From NCBI RefSeq assembly GCF_026914185.1, contig NC_070561.1, positions 1,178,001 to 1,242,000 of the forward strand: 64,000 nt of DNA, in the 5' to 3' direction. Each line of letters opens with the position of its first letter. The first letter of the stretch is position 1. A model generated the notes under the pieces. The model was not told the origin of the DNA. It was given only the letters and a program-made list of their open reading frames with translations, and did not search any database. Origin of the DNA: Puccinia triticina. Lineage: Eukaryota; Basidiomycota; Pucciniomycetes; Pucciniales; Pucciniaceae. This document shows, piece after piece, positions 41,537-51,804 of this stretch. Made by a program: the position numbers and the translations under genes.

Positions 41537-42846
41537 ATGGATGGGCCGTTATACCGAGCTGAAGCGTTAACACCGGGCTGGTTTCAGTGGTCCCGACAAA
41601 GGATGGACGCATACCGCCGATCCAACCGACCTCAACCCCGCCTTGATCAAGCCGCAGAGGATCGGGTGGCCCAAGACGATCGACCGTTCATTCTTGATGA
41701 ACGTGCTGTCGCTCAAGTAGCAGAGGTATGTACCGTTCTTCAACCAATACAACAAACATTTATCGGTATCGTATCGTGCCTATTACTAACGATCCAATCT
41801 TGTCTAGCTTCTTTCCCCGGGTGGTCGTCCAAACACCCCGGACGTGCCTCGCACCCCGTCGCCTGACCCGTCGCGGGTTCCACCTGGTTTGGTGGGACTC
41901 CACCCGCGCCTTCAGTCCCCGGCTGCGGGTTCGCGTGCCCTATTCCCTTCGCCCACCTACCGCGGTCGCAGCCCGGGCTGGAGACCTGGAACCGACTCCC
42001 CGGTTTATTCCCCAGGTACTGAGCCTCGCGAGGACCCGGTAAGTTTTCTTCTGTTATCGTGTTGTTGTGCTTTTTGGTCTGTACTAAGTCAATGTCTATA
42101 GATGTTACAGTCCAATCGGGTCCTTATTGGTGACGACTGGCTTGTCCCTCCTGCCCCCCGTCCTTCCCCGCTTACGACCCCGGCTACGAGCTGCCGTAGC
42201 TCATCTGTTGGGTCTGTTGCGTCAGAAAGACGCTCCGATCGTTCTGGTGGCTCAGACGCCGATCAATCCCAGGTTGGTGAGACCGAAGACGAGTTGGACC
42301 AACTCTTCGAGTGGTCGGGTGGGGTAAGTCTCTTTTCCTTTGTTTTGTATTAAGGTTCTTCTTGTTGCTAATAAAGCTTATGGTCAGGTCCCTCCAACTC
42401 CCGAGTGGGATTCTACTTGGTCGACTCTTCCCGGGTGGATGTTCCGACCCACGTTGCCAGAGGTCGAGGCTTTATATCGCCCGCCCATGCTCGGTTCCGA
42501 TGCCGATGCGGAAGGCATAACGGATTCCGAAAACGCCTCTCAGGCTTCCGGTCCCGCCCATACTCCTTTCTTTCCCCATGGCGATCTCCCATTCTTGAGT
42601 GACACCCAGGTTCAGGTTCTCCTGGAGCCACGCCAGCAACCGGTTCCGACTCAAACTGCTCCGCTTCCCGGCCTCGACCCGGAAGCTTATACTCGGTTGT
42701 ATCAGACTTTTGCCCGAGTTTTCATTTCCTACTGTCAACGCACCCCGACCGAGAACGAGGGAGGTCGTATTCAGCGAATCCACGTGTTCCAAGCAGTCTC
42801 GGAGGAGTACCGCTCTTCCATACGCCAGGTTGTTCGGGATGCGTAA
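41537..42846 (+). CDS. Antisense cargo gene of element C: four exons, 366 aa, unknown function
   Basis: Exons 41537-41725, 41808-42038, 42102-42323 and 42388-42846. Introns are 82, 63 and 64 bp, all GT-AG (GTATGT, GTAAGT, GTAAGT donors; CTAG, ATAG, TCAG acceptors), all phase 0. Intron 1 has a perfect TACTAAC branch-point motif. Joined, they give 366 codons and a stop. The N-terminus is aromatic/basic (TPGWFQWSRQRMDAYRRSNR). A Pro/Ser/Gly-rich middle follows (PRTPSPDPSRVPPGLVGLHP), then an acidic stretch TEDELDQLFEW. The C-terminus is helical (DPEAYTRLYQTFARVFISYC). No signal peptide, TM segment or known domain is visible. It lies opposite to gag-pol, between pol and the 3' LTR, with its own TATA box. 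An RNA-copied element keeps introns only if they lie on the antisense strand of its genomic RNA, which fits. Element B lacks it. Function unknown. Confidence 0.75.
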
Positions 42847-43407
42847 ACTACTACAGTAAGCTAATTCCTTCTTTCGTTCTTTTTCTTCTTATGTACTTAT
42901 TTATACTAAAGTTTCTTGTCTTTCTTTGTTGTAGAGTCTGTTGTCACAGTCCGTTTGGGGTAAAAACATAAAAACCAAAAAAAATCGACATAATTTGTAA
43001 AAAAAACCAAAAAAATGTTTTCTTCTCTTCTTCGTGAAATTAAACCCCCAGACCCCCTCCCCCAACTTATAGAGGTTGTCCCCAACCTATAGTGAGAGAA
43101 CAGAAGAGCCAATTAAAAAATTATATATGTGAGAGAAAAAGTAAGTATTTAATCTATTAAAGAAATTTTTTTCTTTTTGTGGTCATTTTTGCCTTTGTAA
43201 AAATTATGTCCAGTTTAAACAAGAAACTGAATCTTGTTGAAAAGAGTGTGATCCTTCAAAGAGTGTCTTCCCAACAGAGAGTCTGATGTTTCCAGAATTG
43301 TGAGCTTCAGAAAGAGTTTAAAGGAGTGAGTTCTTTCCTCCCCCAACTTAAAAAAAATTATGCTCTTAAAGTTTTGAACAGTTTAACCTCATGCCCAGGA
43401 GGTTGAT
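42847..43407. other. Spacer between antisense gene and pol with two polypurine-tract-like copies
   Basis: AT-rich. It holds CCTCCCCCAACTTA at 43056-43069 and 43337-43350, the same core as the functional polypurine tract at 39952. The first copy is followed by TGTCCCCAACC, matching TGTCCCCAGAC beside the 3' LTR. No gene. Confidence 0.6.
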
Positions 43408-46400
43408 TTAGTCAGTCCAGTTAGATGAGCTGTCTTCTGAAGAATTGCTTGATATTTCCACCTCCTCTGAGTTTTCTGGTTGGGAAGGATCCTCCTCAAG
43501 CTGTATATCCGTCAGGTTGCGTCCTCGAGGGTAGAACCGCTTAATATGGGAAGCTGCGTAGGCTCTTTTCAATTCAACCCCATCCAGTTCTTCCAGAATG
43601 TAAGATCCCTTGGGTAGCTGCTTCCTAATCCTAAAAGGTCCGTTCCAACGATTTGCGAAAAGCTTTCCCCACTGATCTTCCAAGCTTTTATTATAAACTA
43701 ACACCAATTCGCCTGGGTCCAAAGGGTTTCGAAGTCTTGCTGCCATTTTTCTGTCCCAGTATCTGACCGAAGAATTCCTGGCTTTCATTAATTTCTCATG
43801 AGCTATCCCCAGAATTTCCTCTCTGCGCTCCAATTGCATGGTCCTAGCTTCCAGAAGTTCTTCTGTAGTGTGTATTTCCGTCCAGTCAATTCCCAGATAA
43901 GTGTCCATTTCTAGGTCCACAGGGAGAACCGCTTTCTGGCCGAACACCAGCTCGTAAGGTGAGTATCCAGTTGTGCGCTTGGTTGAAATTCTGTCCGCAA
44001 AGAGGACTAAAGGTAGATATTCTCTCCACTTTCCCCCAGATTCGCCGCACATTTTGATTAAGGTGTCTTTAATGGGTCTGTGACCTCGCTCAATCATTCC
44101 ATTTGCTTCCGGATAATAAGGGGTAGGTGGCTTGAATACTGCTCCCACTTTTTCCACTGCTTTGATAAATTCATTCTTGAATTCAGGCCCATTGTCTGCA
44201 GTTACCGTTTTAATTGCACCGTAGCGGTAGACCCATTCTTCCAAGAGAAATTTCCCAATGGTTGCTGCTGTCAGTTTTACCAAGGGAGCTGCTTCAACCC
44301 AGCCAGACAAGTCGTCACGAGCCACTAGCAAGTATTTGTATCTTCCTGCTTTAATATGACAGACGTCCAGGGCCACTCGTCCAAATAAGCTGCTTTCCCC
44401 TGTGGGGTGTCGTATTTCTCGTGGGACTAGTGGATCCCTCTTTTGACAAGGCTCACAGCTTTGTACCCATAATTTGACCTTTTTCTTCAAACTAGGCCAC
44501 CAGAACCGGCACACTAGTCGCTGATATGTTTCCTCAAGCCCCCGGTGTCCAAGCTCTTCATGCACCATTCGCAATAATTTACTTTGGTAAGCTATTTTGG
44601 AGATAACTAGTTGTGGCATGGGTGAGTGCCTTCTCATAAGCCGTCCGTCTCGGATGAAATAATTGACAGACTTCCTTTTCACTTTTTGGAATTCATCCGA
44701 GTCCATGGAACAAGGTTGCTTCAATGTTTGCAGATAATATTTGAGGTCTGTCCAGAATCCTGGTGTTTCCCATTCCAGTAGTTCCGTCGAAGTTGACATT
44801 ATTTTAAATTGTAGGCAGGCTTTAATTAATGGTGCCTCCTCATCAAAATCCTCTGCGTCCTCGTAAAACTCCTCTTCTTCTTCACTTATGGGCCGCCTGG
44901 ACAGAGCATCCGGCAGTGTGAAGGTTTTCCCAGGCTTATGTACCATGTCAAATAAAAACAGCTGAATGAACGCTACCCATCTTGTCATTGGTGCATTTGG
45001 GAGAGATGGTGAGTTAATCATCTGTATCAACGATTGCGCATCCACCTGTAGCTCGAAGTGTTGGCCCCACAGAAGTGTCTGCAGCTTCTTCAGAATTCTT
45101 GCAACCCCGCAAAGTTCTAGTTTTGGTTGAGAGTATTTTGACTCGACGGGTGAAAACACAATTGATTCATATAACACTGGTCGGTTTAATCCTGTTTCCA
45201 ATTCCTGTTGTGAAAGTACCGCCCCTGCTGCAATAAAACTAGAGTCTACGGCCAAAATAATGAGCCCCGCCTCTTTTGAATAGTCCAGTCTCTTCAGCGT
45301 AATATCCTCTCCAATAATTTCCTTCAGTTGGTTGAAGGCCAAATCACAATTGTTGTCCCAGATCCATTCCTCATCCTTCCGTGTGAGCTTTCGAAGAGGG
45401 GCTGCAATTTCTGACAGATTTTTCACAAATATCCTGACGTAAGTTACTATTCCCATGAAGCCTCGAAGTTCTGTGACATTGTTGGGAGTTGGCCAAGTGA
45501 TTATCTTATTCTTTTTCTGTATAGAAACCCGTCGCCCTTCTTTACAGACTACATGTCCAACAATATCCAAGGCAGGCACACAGCAGGCAAACTTCTTTCC
45601 CGATATTGTGAGTCCAGCTTCTTCAATTCGAAATAAAATCCTTTCCAGTATCTGAGCGTATTCCCAGATGAAACGTCGAATCCCTGGGTTTTCTTCAAGT
45701 ACCTCCTCGTTGTATGTGGACTTGGGCCCTTTGATCCCTCCGTCGTCAATGAACACACCCACATGATCAGGTATTTCATCCTGGAGGATCCACATCATTT
45801 GCGCCTGATATACTGCTACAGAATTGGTGGCTCCTTGGGGAAGTCTGGTAAGTTGGAATCTCCCCAGGGGAGTATCAAAGGTGGTCAGAGGTCTCGATTC
45901 TGGAGCTAATTCCCTTTCATCATAACCCCCCATAATATCGCCTAGTCCATAGCAAGCACGTCCAGCAAATGATTCCACAAATTCTTCCGTTGCTGGCGGC
46001 AATCCTGCGTCCTTGATGGTGACCTTATTCATTTCTTGTAGATCATGAACTATCCTCAGCTTCCCATCATGTTTTAGCACGCAGAAAACTGGACTGGAGT
46101 AACTGGATGTGGATTGTTCGTAAAGTTTATTTCTTATCCTTTCCCTTACTTGCTCCACGTATTCATCCTTGATTGCTGCTGGGATGGGTATAGGCTTCTT
46201 TTGCCATGGTACGTGGTCAACTACGGGTATGACATAAGGTAGTCCGTACGAATGCTTCAGGAGTCCTCTTTCCTCTGGAGTGAACGCCACCGCTTTTTCT
46301 CGCATTACAATCACGTGCTTGAAGAGTTTTAGTTCTTCCTCCCAAAGCCATCCTTCTGGTCCAAAGTTAACTACCTTCAGGCGCTCTTCAGTAATCCTGG

Positions 46401-46905
46401 CTGTAGGCTCGAAATCAGGTGGATTTGGAGTAAGTGGTGTTTTGTAGGGGTCTCGAGTAAGTGGAGGTCTTTGCAGTGGGGGATTCAAAGCCTGCGGAAT
46501 AGGTTGATTGATAGGTCGAACTTTCTTGGCCACAGGTTTGTACTTTGTCATGCACCATAAACTCCCCTCCTTCCAGCTTTGACATAATTTCTCCTGAAAC
46601 AGTGATCCCAGCCCGTTGGAGAGTAACTTTCCTATTTGCTGCCGGTCCTTATCCGGTTGGTTTATCCTTGTGGTGTTGATGGAAAGACCTGGTTTAGAAT
46701 CAGATGTGCCTTTGGGAATGGATTTTAACGGTAAGCCTTTCTTCATGGCACTGCAGAATTTTAACAGTTTAAAAAACATAATAAGGATGTTCTTTTTGAC
46801 TGAAAAGAGTTTAAACAGTAAAACGGCTGTTTGTCTTGATGTCTTTTGAAAGTATTTTACAAAAACAGATCTGAGCCAGTCTAAGAAAACCGGTGTCCGA
46901 GACAT
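43408..46905 (-). CDS. Pol polyprotein of element C (RT-RNase H-integrase)
   Basis: 1165 codons, uninterrupted. After a roughly 130-residue N-terminal extension comes a conserved YKPVAKKVRPINQPIPQALN block. RT follows, with GVFIDDGGIKG as the catalytic YxDD-type motif (about 382). RNase H has LAVDSSFIAAGAVLS (about 552). The integrase zinc finger is HEELGHRGLEETYQ...CEPCQKRD (about 780-815), and the catalytic residues are in ALDVCHIKAG (845), TADNGPEFKN (903) and NGMIERGH (935). The C-terminal GPFRIRKQ domain and an acidic Ser-rich tail follow, without chromodomain. Gag-protease ends 32 nt upstream in another frame, so expression needs frameshifting, reinitiation or splicing. No inactivating mutation was seen. 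Confidence 0.93.
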   Translation of the reverse strand: MSRTPVFLDWLRSVFVKYFQKTSRQTAVLLFKLFSVKKNILIMFFKLLKFCSAMKKGLPLKSIPKGTSDSKPGLSINTTRINQPDKDRQQIGKLLSNGLGSLFQEKLCQSWKEGSLWCMTKYKPVAKKVRPINQPIPQALNPPLQRPPLTRDPYKTPLTPNPPDFEPTARITEERLKVVNFGPEGWLWEEELKLFKHVIVMREKAVAFTPEERGLLKHSYGLPYVIPVVDHVPWQKKPIPIPAAIKDEYVEQVRERIRNKLYEQSTSSYSSPVFCVLKHDGKLRIVHDLQEMNKVTIKDAGLPPATEEFVESFAGRACYGLGDIMGGYDERELAPESRPLTTFDTPLGRFQLTRLPQGATNSVAVYQAQMMWILQDEIPDHVGVFIDDGGIKGPKSTYNEEVLEENPGIRRFIWEYAQILERILFRIEEAGLTISGKKFACCVPALDIVGHVVCKEGRRVSIQKKNKIITWPTPNNVTELRGFMGIVTYVRIFVKNLSEIAAPLRKLTRKDEEWIWDNNCDLAFNQLKEIIGEDITLKRLDYSKEAGLIILAVDSSFIAAGAVLSQQELETGLNRPVLYESIVFSPVESKYSQPKLELCGVARILKKLQTLLWGQHFELQVDAQSLIQMINSPSLPNAPMTRWVAFIQLFLFDMVHKPGKTFTLPDALSRRPISEEEEEFYEDAEDFDEEAPLIKACLQFKIMSTSTELLEWETPGFWTDLKYYLQTLKQPCSMDSDEFQKVKRKSVNYFIRDGRLMRRHSPMPQLVISKIAYQSKLLRMVHEELGHRGLEETYQRLVCRFWWPSLKKKVKLWVQSCEPCQKRDPLVPREIRHPTGESSLFGRVALDVCHIKAGRYKYLLVARDDLSGWVEAAPLVKLTAATIGKFLLEEWVYRYGAIKTVTADNGPEFKNEFIKAVEKVGAVFKPPTPYYPEANGMIERGHRPIKDTLIKMCGESGGKWREYLPLVLFADRISTKRTTGYSPYELVFGQKAVLPVDLEMDTYLGIDWTEIHTTEELLEARTMQLERREEILGIAHEKLMKARNSSVRYWDRKMAARLRNPLDPGELVLVYNKSLEDQWGKLFANRWNGPFRIRKQLPKGSYILEELDGVELKRAYAASHIKRFYPRGRNLTDIQLEEDPSQPENSEEVEISSNSSEDSSSNWTD

Positions 46906-46937
46906 AACACGCTTGACTAGCTGAAGCGAGCTACTCC

Positions 46938-49460
46938 CTAGATGGCCACCGGAAGTTCTAAAAAATGCTGAGTTGATTTCTTTTTGAACATGCGATGTTC
47001 TTCGCCTTCCTCTTGGAGCGGATCCGATGGAGGAGCAGGCCTGATGACATTTGTACTAAGGTTCTTTCGATTATCCCAGCCTCTTCCTTGCCCAGTTCGT
47101 GCCAATGGTACTGAAATTCGTCTTCCTTTGCTTCCCTGGAAAGTGAGTGTTTCTCCTGTTTCATGGTATTCCAAGGTACATCCATGGTCAAAGAGGAAAG
47201 GTCGTCCTAGAATGCAATCTTGAGCCTTTGGCGATATGAAAAGATGTGCTGGCCCGGAGAATCGACCAATTTGTATTGAACAGTTTTCCACTACTCCTGT
47301 TATGTCACATCTTGCTCCACCCACACCTTGCATTGGTATGTTCACTATTACTGATTCCAGCGCTAAATCTTCCGCTACCGATCGAGGAATGACATTGACC
47401 ATGGATCCTGAATCCACCATGAAGTCTACTTTTTCTCCCCCAACTTCTGCAGTTACATATCCCAGGGCACAACTGTAGTAGCAGGGATCTGAGAGATCTT
47501 CATCTTCCGCAGGTATGGTCATTGGTGCTGCTATGTTAGTTGCCTCTGTCTTAATATAAGTTGTAGAAGTGCTTTTTCCGGGAAGGCGTTCCTGCAACCT
47601 GGCTATGACTTTCTCTGCGTACGAGGGGGATATTGCCGTTAGCTGTGCAAAGGTGGTAGGGATTTTCACGTTATCCAAGTCCTGTAGTAGTGCTTCCTCA
47701 GGTGAGTCCTTCTTCAGGATTGTCGGTACCCGCTCCCGGCTCCAAAATTTCTCAGGTGTCTTTTTCGGAGTGTCCTTTGGAGTGTTATCCAATTCCTCCT
47801 CTTCATGATCAATATCCATGGCTTCCCGCTCCGGTTCTTGGATCCTGACCCCACGTCTACCCTTCTGAGCTTCTGACCTAGTGATAGGATGGGCTTTTAT
47901 GAAATTCTCAGCGCCTAGAGTAGGTGGGCTCCAATGGATGGTTTGTACTGAGGCTTTCATTGTTGGGGTGTTACCATTTCCTTCTTGTTGGGATTTTGCT
48001 AACCTTTGTATAGCTTCTTGCATGTTAGGATCTGCTGATGCACCAGCCACTACGGAGCGTATTGGTCTGGAGGGTATCCAAGGTATGTGCTGACCGTCTG
48101 GTAGGAACCAATCCTTCCCATTTCGCTTGACCAGCCCTTGTTCCTCATCTTTGAGATATTCTGGACATCTGGCTGTGGAGTGCCCTTCACGTTTGCAATA
48201 ATAACAGACCAGAGTGTCGTACACCGGGGTGGATGGTCGAGTGTTACCCCGATAAAAGTCCTGTTTGTCTGAGGGACCTTGCTTATTATAGTTTGTGGGT
48301 AAGCTGCTTCGAACCTGGTTTTTGAGTGCAGCTATTTCTTGTTGCATGTCCTGAAACTTTTGGTCCACTATTTTTTCATTTGGAGTTTCTTTCAGCATCT
48401 GCTCGCGTCGTTTGCCGTCCCCTTTCTTGTGGTCCAATTCTTTCTGCATCGTCCGGTTTGACTCAGAGAAACTTGAGAAATTGGTATATACGCTATCGTC
48501 CACACGAACTTCTGTTTCCGCAGCCGCTATCAAGTCTTCCCATTTTGGTGCTTTGTTACTGCCATCCTTAGCTTTTGGAAGCTGATCCTTGCTAACTAGA
48601 ATGCGTTTAACACTTCTTTGACTTTCCATTGGGAAGGCACTTAAGAACAGTCCCCCAGCTTCGTCTTTCTTGCTAACATGTTCGTTTTTGACTAGGTACT
48701 TGAGGATTTTGGTGAATTTTCCAAGATATTCTTTGTATTCTCGATGGGTTGAGATTCCTGACTTTGATTGCTGCTTGGCCAGTTTTATGAGGTCTTCTGT
48801 GGTGTACATAATGGTGTTATCTAACTCGCCCCAGGTTTTGACCATGTCAGCTCGCAGTTTGGTCCAGTCGTATTCTTCATACCCCTCCATTTCCTCAAGT
48901 TCACACTTCAGTTCTTCTGTTCGTATAAACCGTGGTATCTGAATTGCTTTCTCACGATCCGTGGCACCATACCCATAGGCTACCCGTTCAAACCGATGTA
49001 GAAACTTCATGAACTGACTCCCATCATAGTAAAGCCCTTCTTCGTTCCTGATGATGTTAGGTTTGTTCGAGTGCTCAGGTTGGGAATAAACGTATATTGG
49101 CTGAGGTTGCTGAACTGGAATTTGAGGTTGTTGTTGTTGTTGTTGAAAATGAGGATGATACATATTTTCTTGGTTGTTTTCAGTGTTATGAATCCCGTAA
49201 CCTGTCGGTTGTTGTCTTGGGGTATTACTTCTCGGTGGGTTATTTTGAGTTTCATCTGAATCTGACATTTCTTCTTCAGCAGGATCTCTGAAGTGATTTT
49301 CTGGACCCTTTCCTTTGTCTTTCCTAGGTGGTGGTGGTGGATTGTTCGTGGCATCGCTTGGCCAAAGTAATCCTGAAGTTCCTGCCAATGGTCTGCTCCT
49401 TAAAGGGGTACTTGAAGCAAATCCTTCTCCCATTTCTAATGTACTGAAGGGTAAACTCAT
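46938..49460 (-). CDS. Gag-protease polyprotein of element C (840 aa)
   Basis: A Pro/Gln-rich N-terminus with polyglutamine (about 105-110) leads to a capsid-like region (FMKFLHRFERVAYGYGA, about 150 onward). A coiled coil and a CCHC zinc knuckle CYYCKREGHSTARC (about 417-430) follow. A long acidic linker comes next, then an aspartic protease VDFMVDSGSMVNVIPRS (about 675-692). Having protease at the end of gag, separate from pol, matches element B's gag frame. It packages the RNA and processes the polyproteins. Intact. Confidence 0.92.
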   Translation of the reverse strand: MSLPFSTLEMGEGFASSTPLRSRPLAGTSGLLWPSDATNNPPPPPRKDKGKGPENHFRDPAEEEMSDSDETQNNPPRSNTPRQQPTGYGIHNTENNQENMYHPHFQQQQQQPQIPVQQPQPIYVYSQPEHSNKPNIIRNEEGLYYDGSQFMKFLHRFERVAYGYGATDREKAIQIPRFIRTEELKCELEEMEGYEEYDWTKLRADMVKTWGELDNTIMYTTEDLIKLAKQQSKSGISTHREYKEYLGKFTKILKYLVKNEHVSKKDEAGGLFLSAFPMESQRSVKRILVSKDQLPKAKDGSNKAPKWEDLIAAAETEVRVDDSVYTNFSSFSESNRTMQKELDHKKGDGKRREQMLKETPNEKIVDQKFQDMQQEIAALKNQVRSSLPTNYNKQGPSDKQDFYRGNTRPSTPVYDTLVCYYCKREGHSTARCPEYLKDEEQGLVKRNGKDWFLPDGQHIPWIPSRPIRSVVAGASADPNMQEAIQRLAKSQQEGNGNTPTMKASVQTIHWSPPTLGAENFIKAHPITRSEAQKGRRGVRIQEPEREAMDIDHEEEELDNTPKDTPKKTPEKFWSRERVPTILKKDSPEEALLQDLDNVKIPTTFAQLTAISPSYAEKVIARLQERLPGKSTSTTYIKTEATNIAAPMTIPAEDEDLSDPCYYSCALGYVTAEVGGEKVDFMVDSGSMVNVIPRSVAEDLALESVIVNIPMQGVGGARCDITGVVENCSIQIGRFSGPAHLFISPKAQDCILGRPFLFDHGCTLEYHETGETLTFQGSKGRRISVPLARTGQGRGWDNRKNLSTNVIRPAPPSDPLQEEGEEHRMFKKKSTQHFLELPVAI

Positions 49461-50048
49461 GTTGATTCTTGTTGAATCCTAGTTTTCTTAATATGACGAT
49501 CGTTCGTTAACTGTTACTGTGCTCTGAAAAAGAAACAATAATATATGGTCTCTGGTTTCTTTACCAGGGCAAATTGGGGGTTTCTTTCTAATATCTAAAA
49601 TAACTTTTACCGTCCTGGGAGGGTTCTTCAAACAGTATCCTAATTATCTGAATCCTTAGGTACTACACACCGTCGTTCAGTATATAATTGGCTGCTTCCT
49701 TCGAGTGGGCTCCAGAGTTTTCTTCTAACAGTATCTAATTATCCAGATCCTTAGGTACTACACACCGTCTTCCAGTATATAATTAGCCGCTTCCTTCGAA
49801 ACACTCCTTTCAGGTTAGGTAGTTATGTGTTCTTTTCAGAGGTTCGTAATTGGTTCCTTAGATAGTCCAAAAAGTTGACTAGTTGTCAACAGAATAACTG
49901 AATATGCCGTTGAGTGTTATAGATTTGTTTGACGAATTTGATTCCTATCGCCGCTTGAGGTTGAGATCCGTAGACGATGGTTTCTGGTTTTCTTTGGTTG
50001 AAACGTTGTCGATCAAACAAGATTATCCGATCACGTTGGGGACTCCCT
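49461..50048 (-). repeat. Leader of element C with a roughly 95-bp direct repeat
   Basis: Two imperfect copies (about 49628-49701 and 49722-49800) share AACAGTATC, CCTTAGGTACTACACACCGT and AGTATATAATTNGC. It is the 5' untranslated leader between the LTR and gag, and could include packaging signals. No ORF. Confidence 0.7.
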
Positions 50049-50984
50049 TGTAAGACTCAAAAGTGGTAATGAAACCCTTTTGCTGAATGGTGAAGGGTAT
50101 GATGGAGTTGCAAGCTCTGCCCTTCTGTTATCAGTCAACAAGACCCACCAAGCTCAGCTTGGCAAGTTTTATTAAGTGATAGGTCTGGTCTGTTCCAGAT
50201 GAAATCTGTTTGACTGGCAACGTGTAAGTGTTTTAATTACTTTGTTATAAGGGTTGAATTGTTGTTATAAGGGTTAATTTATTGTTATAAGGGTTTTAGG
50301 ATTTGAGTGTGGATGAGTGTTGGGTGACTTGTGAGTTCTGGGTGAGAAACTGGAGAGCAGACCACTGGGGGTGGAGAGAGCTCCTTTTATAGACAAAAGT
50401 GGAGCCCCAAAGGGGCTTGTGGGTTAGGGTTTCAGCTAAACTAGACAACAGGGTGAGGGATTTTAGCTGGTGGGAGTAGATACAAATGATGTCATAACCC
50501 CTCAGGGGCGCATGAATGATGTCAGAATATACAACAGAACATTCTAACGCATGCCTGAGGTGACAGTAGACTGCATGAGCTGTCATACAGGGGGAATTAG
50601 TGTATACACAAGTCTGAGGCTGCAGAAACAGTGTAAATGATGTCATACTATGTATATAAAGGAGTGTATGTAGTTAATATGTAATGAGTGTAGCCTGACA
50701 GGGAGATGTATGTTTGTATCCTGTGATATTTATAAGTGTACTACTGTGAAACTTGGGTTGAGGCAGGTGACAGCTGAGTTACTGGGGCTGGCCGTGTGAT
50801 ATGTGTCCATGAGGTGTAACTTCCACACTAGAAGGGGTCCAGGGGTGCTTCCAGTGGTGACTAGGGGTGAAATTGGCCGTAGAATCCATTTCTGGGGTCC
50901 ATTTGGGGGTATCTTGAGGCCTAGTATGAGTAATTATGTGGTATAGAAAAAACTTTTTATTTTTCCACTTTTCCGTCTACCACA
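50049..50984 (-). repeat. 5' LTR of element C
   Basis: 936 bp, apparently identical to 39016-39951. Confidence 0.95.
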
Positions 50985-50988
50985 CCGG

Positions 50989-51605
50989 GGATACTGCCGG
51001 CGGGGTTGTGATCTAAACCAGAGAGTTGGAAGAGATCGGTGTTGCGGGGAAATTGAACTTTAACGAGCTGATACTTCGGGCAGACAGTTGCCAAGACTTA
51101 TAACTTTGAATTTTTGATGGAGAAACTGAAAATTATCGTTCAGAGTAGGTCCATGCCGCTCCAAAGCCTGAGTTCAAACTGAACTCAAACCTTGGAGTTG
51201 GTGACATGTAGCAGACATCTCATCACAACCTAGCGCGCACGCGCGCGCAACAACAACACGAGACAAAAGACAGAAACAAACCCAAACAAAACAGAAATAA
51301 AACAAACCAACCCTCCTCATACAAAACCTATCCAACGCGCGCAATGTGAAAGAGGAAATAACAAAACGTGATGAAAGATAAACTTAAAAGAAAACAGGAC
51401 CAAGAAAGCCAAAACACAAGGAAGAGGGGGGGGGGAAGAAGACCTGAAACGCCTCGAGGATGCGGGCCACGCCGCGCCATTGAACTTGAGGAGGCCTCGA
51501 GGGCTGAAAGCTGAATCTTGATGTCTTGAGTCTTGACGTCCTCTGGCGCGCGCCGTGCGCGGCAAAAAGCTTGATTCCTCCGCGTGTACCAGATTGTCCA
51601 CCACA
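50989..51605 (-). repeat. 3' LTR of element B, proximal part
   Basis: Continues 38824-39015 after the element C insertion and its TSD. Ends ATTGTCCACCACA. The adjacent minus-strand AAGTCGTGGGTGGA is B's polypurine tract. Confidence 0.93.
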
Positions 51606-51721
51606 TCCACCCACGACTTGCAGTCTGTCCCTAGACTGCTTGTCCAGTACCGTGCCTAAAGAAAATCCAAGTCCTAGAAAGAAAAGACAGAAAGGAAAAA
51701 CAACCAGGGGCCTCCGCGGTG

Positions 51722-51804
51722 CTCACGAACGTGGCATAAAGTAGAGTTTTGACGAAAGTGCGGTAGTAAATACCCAGAGGTGCATACTTGGAGGGGGAAC
51801 TTAC
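51722..51804 (-). repeat. Intron-like repeated unit of element B, copy at the end of pol
   Basis: 83 bp bounded on the minus strand by AGAA|GTAAGT and CGTGAG. It contains the shared GTGCATAC/CACCTC-type core. The pol stop codon TAA lies inside the GTAAGT. Related units are at 55333-55412, 55558-55634, 55978-56057 and 58531-58605. Confidence 0.55.

Larger units (their letters stand above)
39016..50984 (-). mobile_element. Ty3/gypsy element C, 11.97 kb, with antisense cargo gene
   Basis: LTRs 39016-39951 and 50049-50984 (936 bp each, no difference noticed; TGTAAGACTC...TCTACCACA). The TSD is 4 bp, CCGG (39012-39015, 50985-50988). The empty site GAGCCGGGGATACTG is preserved in B's other LTR (58948 on), proving the borders. 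The coding strand is minus: leader, gag-protease (46938-49460), pol (43408-46905). Then comes 3.4 kb of non-gag/pol DNA carrying a plus-strand spliced gene, then a polypurine tract and the 3' LTR. Unlike element B, there is no TGG-starting tRNA 3'-end PBS in the first 20 nt after the 5' LTR. Confidence 0.95.
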
